Made by a program: the position numbers and the translations under genes. A stretch of DNA of 31,295 nt from positions 1-31,295 of the forward strand of contig JANRKN010000045.1 of assembly GCA_033763435.1 (NCBI GenBank). The letters are read 5' to 3'. Origin of the DNA: JANRKN01 sp033763435 (GTDB lineage Bacteria; Planctomycetota; Phycisphaerae; Phycisphaerales; UBA1924). Under the pieces are notes generated by a model that was given only the letters and a program-made list of their open reading frames with translations, had not been told where the DNA came from and did not search any database. Shown here in pieces: positions 1-7,282 of this stretch; the first letter of the stretch is position 1, and the number at the start of each line of letters is the position of its first letter.

Positions 1-517
1 GGTCGGCGCGGAGTAGGTCTGCTCACCGAGCCAACATAAAAGTGGTCCCGCGGTCGAGCCATCGCTCTCTCCCCCGGCCCCACCGGGCCCGAGGGCTGTA
101 GCCAGGGGTGAAGCGACGCGCAGCGTCGCGCAACCCGTGGAACGCGGACCCTCCCTTTTTCCCTTGCCTTTGTCTCTCCGCCCTGAAGGGGCGGAGGAGT
201 GATGAGTCCTCTGCCCCGCCGGGGCAGAAGGGCGGGGAGAAGGAACAGTTGGGGGGCCGATTTCCACGGGTTGCGTTCGCTCGAAGACTCGCTCACTTCA
301 CCCGTGGCTACAGGCCGTCGCCCCTTCGGGGCGAGAAAGACGCGAAGCCCTGCCTCAGGTGATCCGCCTCGGGTGCCACGGCTTGACGGCTCGGCGTCAA
401 GCCGTGCGCTTTACGCCCCACCACGGCTTGAGCGCCCGAGCCCGCTCAAGCCGTGCCACCCGAGCACTGTGTCTCTTCGCCACTCGACCACTTCGCGTGT
501 CGGCTCGGAGAGCCGAC
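1..517. repeat. Multi-hairpin intergenic repeat cassette, copy A
   Basis: No credible gene is seen before folC ends at 545. The stretch is a series of GC-rich inverted repeats that recur in the same order at 5940-6320. Modules: a nested palindrome (CCAGGGGT 102-109 with ACCCGTGG 133-140, inside it GCGACGC 113-119 with GCGTCGC 123-129); an arm ending GGGGCGGAGGA near 188-198; TCTGCCCCG-C-CGGGGCAGA at 210-228; CCACGGG 264-270 with CCCGTGG 301-307; CGCCCC-TTC-GGGGCG at 319-333. Copy A also has two palindromes built on CACGGCTTGA...TCAAGCCGTG (about 373-406 and 420-460) that are absent from copy B. It ends with a module (478-517, including GTCGGCTC-GGA-GAGCCGAC at 499-517) that is the reverse complement of the module opening copy B. 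The cassette may extend left of the window. Function is unknown; candidate roles are transcription termination, mRNA 3' ends or a dispersed repeat family. Confidence 0.8.
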
Positions 518-544
518 CTACCCAGAGCCGCCCTGCCCCGTGCC

Positions 545-1885
545 TCACACCACCTTGGTCTGGATGAGCTTCTTCGCCTCGCCCGCGATGTAGAAACTGC
601 CCGTGCAGCAGATGAGGTCGTCGGGGTGGACGGCGCGCATGGCCGTGCGGAGCGCGTCGGCGACCGTCGGCGCGGTCAGCGCCATCTTCGGGCTCAGTTC
701 CTGGAAGCGCCTTTGCAGATCCCGCGGCTCGACCGCGCGCGCGTTGTTGTCGGCCTTGGTGAAGATGACTTTGTCGGCGCCCTGCGCGAGCATCCGCAGC
801 ATGCCGATGATGTTCTTGTCCGCCGCGCACCCGAAGATGACCACCAGCGAGTCGTACTTGAGGTTCTGGCCCAGCGCCCGCATGAGCGCGCCGACGGATT
901 CGGGGTTGTGCGCGCCGTCGACGACCACCCGCGGCCTGGTGCGGACGATTTCCAGCCGCCCGAGGTTGGGCGTCTTGGCCAAGCCCTGCGCGACCTTGCC
1001 CTCGGGCGTGTCAAAGCCGCGCTCGCGCAGGCGATCGACCACCGCGAGCGCCAGCCCGCCGTTGAGCGCCTGATGCTCGCCCTTGAGGGGCACGGCGATG
1101 TGCTCGAAGTTCGACCTCTGCGTGCTGAGCACCACGCGCGCGTGATGCCCGAGCTCGGGCGTGCCTTCCATGCGGTACGAGAACTCGATGTCCTCGCCCA
1201 CGACCAGCAGCGGCGCGTTGGTCGCCGTCGCGACCTCGCGGAAGACCTCCAGCACGCCCGGCCTCTGCGGGATGGTGATGCACGGCACGCCGGGCTTCAT
1301 GATGCCCGCCTTCTCGCGCGCGATCTTCTCGTGCGTGTCGCCCAGGATGTTCGTGTGCTCGAGCTGGATGCTCGTGATCGCGCAGACCTCGGGGGTGATG
1401 ATGTTCGTCGCGTCGAGCCTGCCGCCCAGGCCCACTTCGAGCACCGCGAGGTCGACCGCCTGGCGTGCGAAGTAGACGAAGCTGATGAGCGTGACGATCT
1501 CGAAGAACGTCGCGGCGCCGTGCTGGGCCTCGAAGGCGGGGTCGGTCGCGCGGTCGGCGACGAAGGCGAGGCAGTCAAGGAACTCGCCCTCGGGGATCAT
1601 CTGCTGATTGAGCCGGATGCGCTCGCGCAGGTCGACCAGGTGGGGCGAGGTGTAGAGCCCGGTCGCGTAGCCGCAGCCCTGCATGATGGAGGCGACCATC
1701 TCGCAGACGGAGCCCTTGCCCTTGCTGCCCGCGACGTGGACGCTCTTGAAATCGCGCTGGGGGTTGCCGAGCGCCTCGGCCAGGGCGCGCATGCGGTCGA
1801 GCTTGAAGACGTCGGGGTCGAGCGAGCTCAGGCGCTGGCGCTCGACGTTGACGCGCTGATAGAGAAAGTCCATCGCCTCGGTCAT
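545..1885 (-). CDS. folC: Bifunctional folylpolyglutamate synthase / dihydrofolate synthase
   Basis: A cytoplasmic ATP-dependent ligase of the Mur-ligase superfamily. The family adds glutamate to dihydropteroate or folate, completing and retaining folate cofactors. Visible motifs are the P-loop GSKGKGS (residues 53-59), the folC signature YTSPHL near residue 78, the central VGLGGRLDATN segment, and DGAHNPES in the C-terminal domain. The length of 446 aa is normal for the family. The chosen ATG (1885) has no convincing Shine-Dalgarno; an in-frame ATG four codons later is an alternative. Reading the same frame upstream gives plausible protein sequence back to a TAG at 1946-1948 and then a further 23 codons opening with ATG at 2017, just downstream of a good promoter. 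The annotated gene may therefore be a shortened form of a longer original or be translated by reinitiation. The core domains are intact, so it is called functional. The gene stands alone, divergent from the next gene. Confidence 0.93.
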   Translation of the reverse strand: MTEAMDFLYQRVNVERQRLSSLDPDVFKLDRMRALAEALGNPQRDFKSVHVAGSKGKGSVCEMVASIMQGCGYATGLYTSPHLVDLRERIRLNQQMIPEGEFLDCLAFVADRATDPAFEAQHGAATFFEIVTLISFVYFARQAVDLAVLEVGLGGRLDATNIITPEVCAITSIQLEHTNILGDTHEKIAREKAGIMKPGVPCITIPQRPGVLEVFREVATATNAPLLVVGEDIEFSYRMEGTPELGHHARVVLSTQRSNFEHIAVPLKGEHQALNGGLALAVVDRLRERGFDTPEGKVAQGLAKTPNLGRLEIVRTRPRVVVDGAHNPESVGALMRALGQNLKYDSLVVIFGCAADKNIIGMLRMLAQGADKVIFTKADNNARAVEPRDLQRRFQELSPKMALTAPTVADALRTAMRAVHPDDLICCTGSFYIAGEAKKLIQTKVV

Positions 1886-1945
1886 CGAGGAGATCGCGGG
1901 CCTGTGCGCGGTGGGCGCGGCCTTGGGTTCGGCCTGCGACGAAGG

Positions 1946-2017
1946 CTAGCCCGCGTCCTTGGGGGCCTTGCCGCCGTTGTTGAGGCCTCCGGAACTCTCC
2001 CCCGCCATCTTCGTCAT
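1946..2017 (-). CDS. 23-codon leader ORF in frame with folC
   Basis: A short frame starts at ATG 2017 with MTKMAGESSG and ends at TAG 1946-1948. It is in the same reading frame as folC, and no other stop lies between this TAG and the folC ATG at 1885. Its A of ATG lies 8 nt after a TACAAT -10 box, which fits a leaderless start. It could be the original N-terminus of FolC cut off by a nonsense change, an upstream ORF controlling folC by reinitiation, or chance. The 20 codons between TAG and the folC ATG also read like coding sequence (Ala/Pro-rich). There is no homology argument either way; real expression is uncertain. Confidence 0.4.
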   Translation of the reverse strand: MTKMAGESSGGLNNGGKAPKDAG

Positions 2018-2025
2018 GCGGGCCG

Positions 2026-2054
2026 ATTGTACCGGTGCCCCCCCGCATTCCCAA
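2026..2054 (-). promoter_or_regulatory. Promoter for the folC leader
   Basis: On the minus strand TTGGGA (2049-2054), a 17-nt spacer and TACAAT (2026-2031) form a good sigma-70-type promoter. The expected start of transcription is about 7 nt after the -10 box, close to the ATG at 2017. That would make the message leaderless. Confidence 0.6.
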
Positions 2055-2194
2055 CGTTTTCACCGCCGGGAGATGGTCCTGAGGCGCGCGGAGCGCCCGG
2101 ACTTTCGCTCGCGAATCCGCGCGGCGGCCGCAACCTTGAGCGGGCGGACCGGATACTGACCATGCCCGCCGGGATGGGACCTTGGTTGGGCGAC

Positions 2195-2475
2195 GTGCTC
2201 GTGGAACGGGTGAGGGAAGGCGGGTGGGAAGGCGGGTGGGGGTGGGGGTGGGGGCCGCGGGGGAAGCGGGGAGTGGTGGGGAGTGGTGGGTGACTTTGGG
2301 GATGGTTTGGGGATAAAGAGGATCCGGGCGGGGCGGGGTTGACCTGAGGGGCCTCGGGCCCGACACTTCCTGCCCGCGCGCCCGGCTCCGGCCGGATGGG
2401 CGGGAACGGGTGGGGGAAAGGGTGGGGGAGCGGGTGGATCGGGTTCCGGGGTGGGGTCTTCTGGGTGGGGCGGTT
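2195..2475 (+). other. G-tract cluster with G-quadruplex potential
   Basis: The divergent spacer between folC and the next gene is packed with runs of three to five G on the plus strand. The clearest case is G3-T-G5-T-G5-T-G5 at 2234-2254, which satisfies the standard four-run quadruplex pattern with single-nucleotide loops. A second cluster of G3 to G5 runs lies around 2397-2435. The complementary strand is correspondingly C-rich. No gene is visible here. The tracts lie upstream of both divergent genes and could affect transcription of either. Confidence 0.7.
2339..2367 (+). promoter_or_regulatory. Candidate promoter for the BRCT-like membrane protein
   Basis: TTGACC (2339-2344), a 17-nt spacer and GACACT (2362-2367) give a good -35 box but a weak -10 box, about 130 nt before the start codon at 2497. 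This is the only reasonable pairing seen in the G-rich spacer and remains a guess. Confidence 0.25.
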
Positions 2476-2496
2476 CAGGCAGAGGAGTAGTACAGC

Positions 2497-3900
2497 ATGG
2501 CCGGTCGGACGAGCACCAGCGTGGGCATGGGCGTGTTCTTGACGATTCTGATCGTCGTCTCGCTCACCTTCATCGTTCTGTCGATGGTGTTCTACGCGCA
2601 GGCGTCCGACGCCAAGCGTCAGCTCGCCTCGACGCAGTCCGAGGTCAGCGAGATCATCCGGCCCGACGAGCGCAACCGCGACGACATCCGCGCGTTCGTC
2701 GATCAGGCCAAGCGTTCGCAGCCCCCGGCCAGCGTGGTGGGCTTCCTCGCGAAGAACAACCAGGACCTGATGGAGAAGGTCACGGGCGTGCGTCGCCTGT
2801 CGATGGCCGACTTTCAGAAGCGCCTGACGGGGATCGACGGCGCGGCGAACCAGAACCTGCTCGAGCTGATCTCCAGCCGCGACAACGACCTGGCCTCGCT
2901 GACCCAGCGTCTGGCCGAGGCCGACGCCGCGCGTCAGGCCGCGCTGGCCGACCTGAAGAACGAGTCCGAGCGCGTGAAGGCGATCGAGGCCTCGCACCAG
3001 GCGACGGTGGACGGTCTCAACGGCGAGATCGGGCGCTACAAGGCCGAGGTCGAGACGTACCGCGCGGGTTCGGACAAGTACCGCGCCGATCTGGACGCGC
3101 GTCTGGCCCGGGCGCAGTCTGAGGCCGGGGCGCGCGAGGCGGCGCTCTCCAAGCAGGTCGAGAACCTGAGCAACGAGCGTCTGGTGCTGCTGGATCAGCT
3201 CGCGCGTCTGCGCGGCGAGAAGAACAAGGACCTGCTCAAGGCCGCGGACGAGTTCGCGCTGGTCGATGCGCGGATCATCTCGGTGAACGCGACGGAGCGC
3301 ACGGTGAGCCTGGACATCGGGCGCAACCGCAAGGTGGTGCTGGGCATGACCTTCGCCGCCTACGCCGACGCGGGCGCGATCCGTCCCGATCCCAAGACGG
3401 GCGAGTACCCCGCGGGCAAGGCGACGCTCGAGGTCATCAACGTCGGCGACTCGACCGCGACCGCCCGCATCACCAGCGAGGCCCGCGGCAACCCGGTCGT
3501 CCGGGGCGATGTCGTCGCCAACGCGGTCTTCGATCCGAACAAGTCGTACAAGTTCCTGGTCTTCGGCAACTTCGACTCGGCCCGCACCGGCGTCGCGACG
3601 CCCTCGGGCCAGGACGACATCAAGGCCCTGCTCAAGGGCTGGAACGGCTCGGTCGTCGATGAGCTCTCGGGCGACGTCGACTTCCTCGTCCTGGGCGAGC
3701 GCCCCGTGCTGCCCCCGCGCCCGGGTGTGAACGCCCCGATCGAGGTCCAGCGCTTCTTCATCGAGCAGGACCGCGTCGTCAAGCGCTACGACCAGCTGCT
3801 GCAGCAGGCGACGGCGCTGGCGATCCCCGTGCTCAACGAGAACCGGCTGTACACGCTGATCGGCAAGACCCCCGCGACGCCGCGGACCGCCGCTCGGTAA
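2497..3900 (+). CDS. Membrane-anchored coiled-coil protein with BRCT-like C-terminal domain
   Basis: 467 aa, no named family recognised. Residues 11-33 form one membrane helix. Residues about 120-245 are rich in Glu, Arg, Ala and Gln with heptad character, consistent with a coiled coil. Residues about 250-345 look like a small beta domain (ARIISVNA, VSLDIGRNRKVVLGM, then RGDVV), resembling the C-terminal barrels of some envelope proteins. Residues 351-456 resemble a BRCT fold: a strand KFLVFGNF, a helix DDIKALLKGW, an NGSVV turn, then VDFLVLGE, a helix YDQLLQQATAL and a strand IPVLNENRL. BRCT domains are normally cytoplasmic DNA-repair modules, so one behind an N-terminal membrane anchor is odd. 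The start is set by AGAGGAG at 2481-2487, 9 nt before ATG. It lies 49 nt upstream of an acyltransferase gene and may be co-transcribed with it. The BRCT assignment is by pattern only. Confidence 0.75.
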   Translation: MAGRTSTSVGMGVFLTILIVVSLTFIVLSMVFYAQASDAKRQLASTQSEVSEIIRPDERNRDDIRAFVDQAKRSQPPASVVGFLAKNNQDLMEKVTGVRRLSMADFQKRLTGIDGAANQNLLELISSRDNDLASLTQRLAEADAARQAALADLKNESERVKAIEASHQATVDGLNGEIGRYKAEVETYRAGSDKYRADLDARLARAQSEAGAREAALSKQVENLSNERLVLLDQLARLRGEKNKDLLKAADEFALVDARIISVNATERTVSLDIGRNRKVVLGMTFAAYADAGAIRPDPKTGEYPAGKATLEVINVGDSTATARITSEARGNPVVRGDVVANAVFDPNKSYKFLVFGNFDSARTGVATPSGQDDIKALLKGWNGSVVDELSGDVDFLVLGERPVLPPRPGVNAPIEVQRFFIEQDRVVKRYDQLLQQATALAIPVLNENRLYTLIGKTPATPRTAAR

Positions 3901-3949
3901 GACCGCGCTCGGCCTGATTGCCAGAGCCTGACCGCCAGAGCCTGATCGC

Positions 3950-5101
3950 ATGATGACCGCGGCGCTCCGCGAGTTCCGCCAGCAGGCTGCGACGATCGTG
4001 GTCCGAGGCGCCATGTCTCTGCCGCTGCTCGCCGGGCCCATGCCCAGCGCGGTCATCGCGCAGAAGCTCGCGCGCTTCTGGGCCCGCGCGCCCTTCAACC
4101 GCAAGCGCCTGGACCGCGCGGTCGATCACCTCTCCGAGGCCTTCCCCGACTGGGCGCTGGAGCGTCGGCGTGACCTGGCCTGCCGCGCCTACGAGCATCT
4201 GTTCCAACTGGGCGTGGAGCTCGCCTTCGCGCCCCGGCTGCTGAACGAGGACGGCTGGCTCAACCACGTCGACGCCTCGCAGGCCGGCCCGGGCTTGCGC
4301 GCGGTCCTGGGCTCGGGCCCCGCGGTGATGGTCACCGGGCACTGCGGCAACTGGGAAGTCCTGGGCTACACGATGGCCCTGCTGGGCTTCCGCATGCACG
4401 CGCTGTATCGCCCGCTGGACCTGGAACCCCTCGACCGCTGGGTCCGCGCGACGCGCTCCAGGCGAGGGCTCGAGCTCGTTGACAAGTTCGGCGCGACCGA
4501 CCGCCTGCCGAGCATCCTCGCCGCGGGCGAGCCTGTCGCGTTCGTCGCCGATCAGAACGCGGGCGACAAGGGGCTGTTCGTGCCGTTCTTCGGGCGCTTG
4601 GCCTCGACGTACAAGTCGATCGGGCTGGTCGCGATCGGCGCGCGGGTGCCGGTGGTCGTCGGCTGCGCGACGCGCATCACGGGCTCGGCGCTGCCCGCCG
4701 ACAAGGTCAGCCCCGACGAGTTTCTCTACGACGACGCCGACCTGCCCGGCTATCGCTACCGGATGTCGATCCAGGACGTGATCCACCCGCACGAGTGGGA
4801 GTCGCAGCCCGACCCGCTGTTTTATCTCACGGCGCGCTATCGGCGGGCGCTGGAGAAGGCCATCCGTGCCGCGCCCGAGCAGTACCTGTGGATGCACCGG
4901 ATCTGGAAGAGCCGCCCCAGGCACGAGGTGCTGAACCGCCCCTTCCCCAAGGCGCTGGAAGAGAAGCTGCGGGCCCTGCCCTGGCTCTCGGACGCGGATG
5001 TCGAGGCGATCAAGGACCGTTCCGCCCGGGACGCGCGGGAACGTGCGGTTTCGTCGGCGGATGCCCGCCCCGAGCCCGAAACCCCCGCCACGGCCGGTTA
5101 G
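3950..5101 (+). CDS. LpxL/HtrB-family lysophospholipid (lipid A-type) acyltransferase
   Basis: 383 aa. Members of this family transfer a fatty acyl chain from acyl-ACP to a lipid A precursor or related lipid at the inner membrane. The catalytic H(x)4E motif is seen as HCGNWE at residues 131-136. It is followed by a YRPLD segment, then FVADQNAGDKGLFVPFFG, which corresponds to the family's D-Q-N/F-F-G region. Near the C-terminus, YLWMHRIWKSRP matches the usual family ending. The N-terminus is moderately hydrophobic rather than a clear membrane anchor. A tail of about 50 residues after the core is Ala/Glu-rich. Tandem ATGs (3950, 3953) make the exact start uncertain, and no strong Shine-Dalgarno is seen. 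The presence of the gene supports an outer membrane. The acyl donor and acceptor cannot be read from sequence. Its TAG stop forms part of the -10 box of the next gene. Confidence 0.85.
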   Translation: MMTAALREFRQQAATIVVRGAMSLPLLAGPMPSAVIAQKLARFWARAPFNRKRLDRAVDHLSEAFPDWALERRRDLACRAYEHLFQLGVELAFAPRLLNEDGWLNHVDASQAGPGLRAVLGSGPAVMVTGHCGNWEVLGYTMALLGFRMHALYRPLDLEPLDRWVRATRSRRGLELVDKFGATDRLPSILAAGEPVAFVADQNAGDKGLFVPFFGRLASTYKSIGLVAIGARVPVVVGCATRITGSALPADKVSPDEFLYDDADLPGYRYRMSIQDVIHPHEWESQPDPLFYLTARYRRALEKAIRAAPEQYLWMHRIWKSRPRHEVLNRPFPKALEEKLRALPWLSDADVEAIKDRSARDARERAVSSADARPEPETPATAG

Positions 5102-5104
5102 AAT
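5099..5104 (+). promoter_or_regulatory. -10 box for the receiver protein
   Basis: TAGAAT ends 6 nt before the ATG at 5111, and its first three bases are the stop codon of the acyltransferase gene. There is no Shine-Dalgarno, so a leaderless start is suggested. No clear -35 box is seen. Confidence 0.45.
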
Positions 5105-5110
5105 CAGGCG

Positions 5111-5581
5111 ATGTCCGAGCGCCTCACCGATGTCCGCGTGCTGATCGTCGACGACGATCGCGACGTGCTCGAAAGCTTCGACGCGGCGTTCCAGTCTGAG
5201 GGCGCGCTGACGCAGATCGCGGGCACGGGCGACGACGCGGTGACCATCTGCGCCGACGATCCGCCGGACCTCGTCGTGCTCGACATGATGCTCCCGGGGC
5301 GCAGCGGGTTTCTGGCGCTCGAACGCATCAAGGGGCACGAGGACGCGCCCGCGGTGATCATGGTGACCGCGAACGAAGGCAAGCGCCACGAGGCGTACGC
5401 GCGCCAGTTGGGCGTCGATGACTATCTCGTCAAGCCCGTGCCGCTGGAGAAGCTGCTGGCCCGCGCCGCCGAGCTGATGGCCGGGCGGACGCGCATTGCC
5501 GACAAACTCCGTGCGCGCGGCATCGTGCCCGCGGAGGACCTCGACGCGGACGAAGGCGACGACGGCACCCCGAACCCCTGA
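5111..5581 (+). CDS. Stand-alone receiver-domain response regulator
   Basis: 156 aa. A single CheY-like receiver domain with no output domain. The acidic pocket is VDDD (residues 13-16), the phospho-acceptor Asp is D58 in VVLDMMLP, the switch Thr is T86 in IMVTAN and the conserved Lys is K108 in LVKPV. All key residues are present, so it should accept phosphate. After about residue 125 the protein has only a linker and an acidic tail (EDLDADEGDD). It probably works by protein contact, as CheY or Spo0F do. No histidine kinase is adjacent, so its partner is unknown. It lies 9 nt downstream of the acyltransferase gene but has its own -10-like box, so expression may be independent or mixed. Confidence 0.9.
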   Translation: MSERLTDVRVLIVDDDRDVLESFDAAFQSEGALTQIAGTGDDAVTICADDPPDLVVLDMMLPGRSGFLALERIKGHEDAPAVIMVTANEGKRHEAYARQLGVDDYLVKPVPLEKLLARAAELMAGRTRIADKLRARGIVPAEDLDADEGDDGTPNP

Positions 5582-5607
5582 CCGATTTTCACGGAGCTCG
5601 AAGGCCT

Positions 5608-5937
5608 ATGGCCCGCAAGCGTCAGATCGTGCTGCTCTCCGGCAAGCCCAAGGCCTCCGACGCCGCGCCGATGCCCCCGCTGGGCTCGCGCAACGACGTG
5701 CGCGACGTCCTCGCGCGGTACAACACCGCGCCCGATGGCTCCGGGCGCAACCCGACGGGCACGGAGATCCTCCACGGCCCGGGGATGTTCATCGAACTGC
5801 CGACCGCGATGGACTCGGTCGCGCAGGCGATGGTCACCGTGCTCGATGACGACATCGCCTGGCCCGTGCTCTCGCGCGTCTGCAAGGCCCAGGGCTGGCG
5901 CATGATGGACCTGGAGAGCGGCCGGTACTTCATGTAG
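5608..5937 (+). CDS. Small hypothetical protein (109 aa)
   Basis: 109 aa, not recognised. A basic N-terminus (MARKRQ) runs into a Pro/Ala/Gly-rich half, then a compact C-terminal half of about 55 residues (FIELPTAMDSVAQ, VLDDDIAWPVLSR, CKAQGWRMMDLESGRYFM) with alternating helix and strand character. There is no signal peptide or membrane helix, so it is probably cytoplasmic. It starts 26 nt after the receiver gene on the same strand, with a weak GGAGCTCGAAGG region before ATG; the two are likely one transcription unit. The next feature downstream is the hairpin cassette, which could mark the end of this operon. Coding is supported by an orderly amino-acid composition and fit to the operon rather than by homology. 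Confidence 0.65.
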   Translation: MARKRQIVLLSGKPKASDAAPMPPLGSRNDVRDVLARYNTAPDGSGRNPTGTEILHGPGMFIELPTAMDSVAQAMVTVLDDDIAWPVLSRVCKAQGWRMMDLESGRYFM

Positions 5938-5939
5938 TG

Positions 5940-6320
5940 CGCAGGTCGGCTCTCCGAGCCGACCCAAGAAGTGGTCAAGTGGTCGAGTGGCCGAGTGATC
6001 AAGCCGCGCAGTCGGCCCCTTCCTTTTCCCCTCCCCCGTCTTCTCCCCCGCCTTCCCCGGCCCCATCGGGGCCGAGGGCTGTAGCCACGGGTGGAGCGAC
6101 GCTTCGTCGCGCAACCCGTGGAACCGGATGCCCTCAACACACTCTCCTTTACCGTGCCTTTACCGCCCCGGCAGGGGCGGAGGAATCTCGCGCGACGTCC
6201 TCTGCCCCGCGCGGGGCAGAAGAGAAGAAACAGGGGAGCGCGCCGTTCCACGGGTTGCGCTCGCTCGAAGACTCGCTCACTCCACCCGTGGCTACACCCC
6301 GTTCGCCCCTTCGGGGCTCG
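5940..6320. repeat. Multi-hairpin intergenic repeat cassette, copy B
   Basis: Same module order as copy A at the window start. It opens with GGTCGGCTC-TCC-GAGCCGACC (5944-5964) and an AAGTGGTC/GAGTGG tract. Next is a nested palindrome, CCACGGGT 6085-6092 with ACCCGTGG 6114-6121, holding GCGACG 6096-6101 with CGTCGC 6105-6110. It continues with CCGCCCC 6163-6169 with GGGGCGG 6174-6180, the perfect 20-bp palindrome at 6201-6220, CCACGGG 6248-6254 with CCCGTGG 6285-6291, and CGCCCC-TTC-GGGGC around 6304-6317. Sequence between modules is less conserved than the palindromes themselves. No gene is seen from 5938 to 6422. Confidence 0.85.
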
Positions 6321-6422
6321 GAAGACCAGATTTCAGCGCCCGACGCGCGGACGTCGGTTCGCTCCGTCACGCGGGTCGGGGCACCCCGAAACCCCGCGGT
6401 CTGTGCCGGCGAATACTCCCGC

Positions 6423-7187
6423 ATGTTCGCGCGGCTGCCAACCTCGCTCGCCTCTCCGCGCGGCACGATCATCTTCACGTTGCTGCTCATCATCAGCACA
6501 CTGGGCACGATCCCCGGCGTGCCCCCCGCCTCGCTGGGCGGACATGCGGGCGAGGACGCTTCCGCGCTGGGCCGGGTGCTTGCGGGCCCGTCGCGCGTCG
6601 CCGCGCGGGAGGTCAAGCTCGCGCTCGTGGTGCTGGCCGACGGCTCGCTGAGGCCCTTGCCGCGCGATGCCGATGACCTGACGTGGGACCAGCTCGCGCC
6701 GCTGGTCGAGGGCAGCGCGCGGGAGATCACGCTGAGCGCCCGCCGCGCGCCGAGGCTTTCGGGCCTGGTGGGCCTTTCCCGCGCGAGCGACGACGTGCGG
6801 ATCGACGCGACGGCGCCCCGCGGCACGATCCCGGGCCCGTTCGGCGCAGCGGAGCTCAGCGCCGACGCGCGCGAGCGCCTGCTGCACATCTTCGCGGATC
6901 ACGTGCGGAGCCTGGCCGATCATCAGCGTGCGCCCGAGCTGCGGTCGCTGGCTGAGCGCGTCCGCGCGGGCGGCGCGCCGACGATCCGCTGGACGGGCCT
7001 CGCCCACGAGGCGATCTTCTGGCTCTCGCTGCTGGGCGCGCTCCTCTCGCTGGGCTGGCTGAGCCCGACGAGCGCGTTCAACGCCCGGCGCAACCTCTCG
7101 CGCGGCCTGTGCCCCAGGTGTCGGTACGACCTCAAGGACCTCCCCGCGCCACGCACCTGCCCCGAGTGCGGCTCGACCTGGCCCTGA
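6423..7187 (+). CDS. Membrane protein with C-terminal zinc ribbon
   Basis: 254 aa, no named family. A membrane helix near residues 14-31 is followed by an extracytoplasmic stretch of about 160 residues with no recognised domain, a second membrane helix around residues 195-213, and a C-terminal four-cysteine zinc ribbon (CPRC at 230-233 and CPEC at 246-249). The pair CPRCRYDL...CPECG is a recurring ending of membrane proteins in Phycisphaerae; its ligand is unknown. The frame stays open back to 5937, but that part reads through the hairpin cassette. ATG at 6423, the first in good position before the hydrophobic helix, is chosen instead. No clear Shine-Dalgarno is seen. Topology would place both termini in the cytoplasm. 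It lies 95 nt before thrC on the same strand. Confidence 0.7.
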   Translation: MFARLPTSLASPRGTIIFTLLLIISTLGTIPGVPPASLGGHAGEDASALGRVLAGPSRVAAREVKLALVVLADGSLRPLPRDADDLTWDQLAPLVEGSAREITLSARRAPRLSGLVGLSRASDDVRIDATAPRGTIPGPFGAAELSADARERLLHIFADHVRSLADHQRAPELRSLAERVRAGGAPTIRWTGLAHEAIFWLSLLGALLSLGWLSPTSAFNARRNLSRGLCPRCRYDLKDLPAPRTCPECGSTWP

Positions 7188-7271
7188 ACCCTCCCGCGGG
7201 GTGCCCGGCCATGGGCGCTGCGCGGGCTGGCCTGCGCGGCCGCGTCATCGGCCCCATCCGACCGGCCGGTT

Positions 7272-7277
7272 TACAAT
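7272..7277 (+). promoter_or_regulatory. -10 box for thrC
   Basis: TACAAT ends 5 nt before the ATG at 7283, with T-rich bases just before it and no Shine-Dalgarno. This suggests a leaderless or near-leaderless thrC message. No convincing -35 box lies 16-18 nt upstream. Confidence 0.5.
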
Positions 7278-7282
7278 CCGCC

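Noticed and set aside
1..517. Hairpin cassette considered as a CRISPR array
   Set aside because: The repeated elements are different palindromes, not one direct repeat with regular spacers, and no cas gene is present.
1946..1948. Readthrough of the TAG as pyrrolysine or by suppression to join the leader to folC
   Set aside because: No pyl genes or suppressor tRNA are seen in the window and FolC has no known need for such a residue. The simpler options are kept in the findings.
359..2293. Long plus-strand open frame opposite folC
   Set aside because: It is antisense to a well-recognised gene, is dominated by Arg, Ala, Asp, Glu and His, and arises because high GC at third positions removes stops from the opposite strand.
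2014..4104. 696-codon minus-strand open frame opposite the BRCT-like gene
   Set aside because: Low-complexity Arg/Leu/Val/Asp composition and Pro/His runs from the G-tract region. The plus-strand gene has a ribosome site and domain structure.
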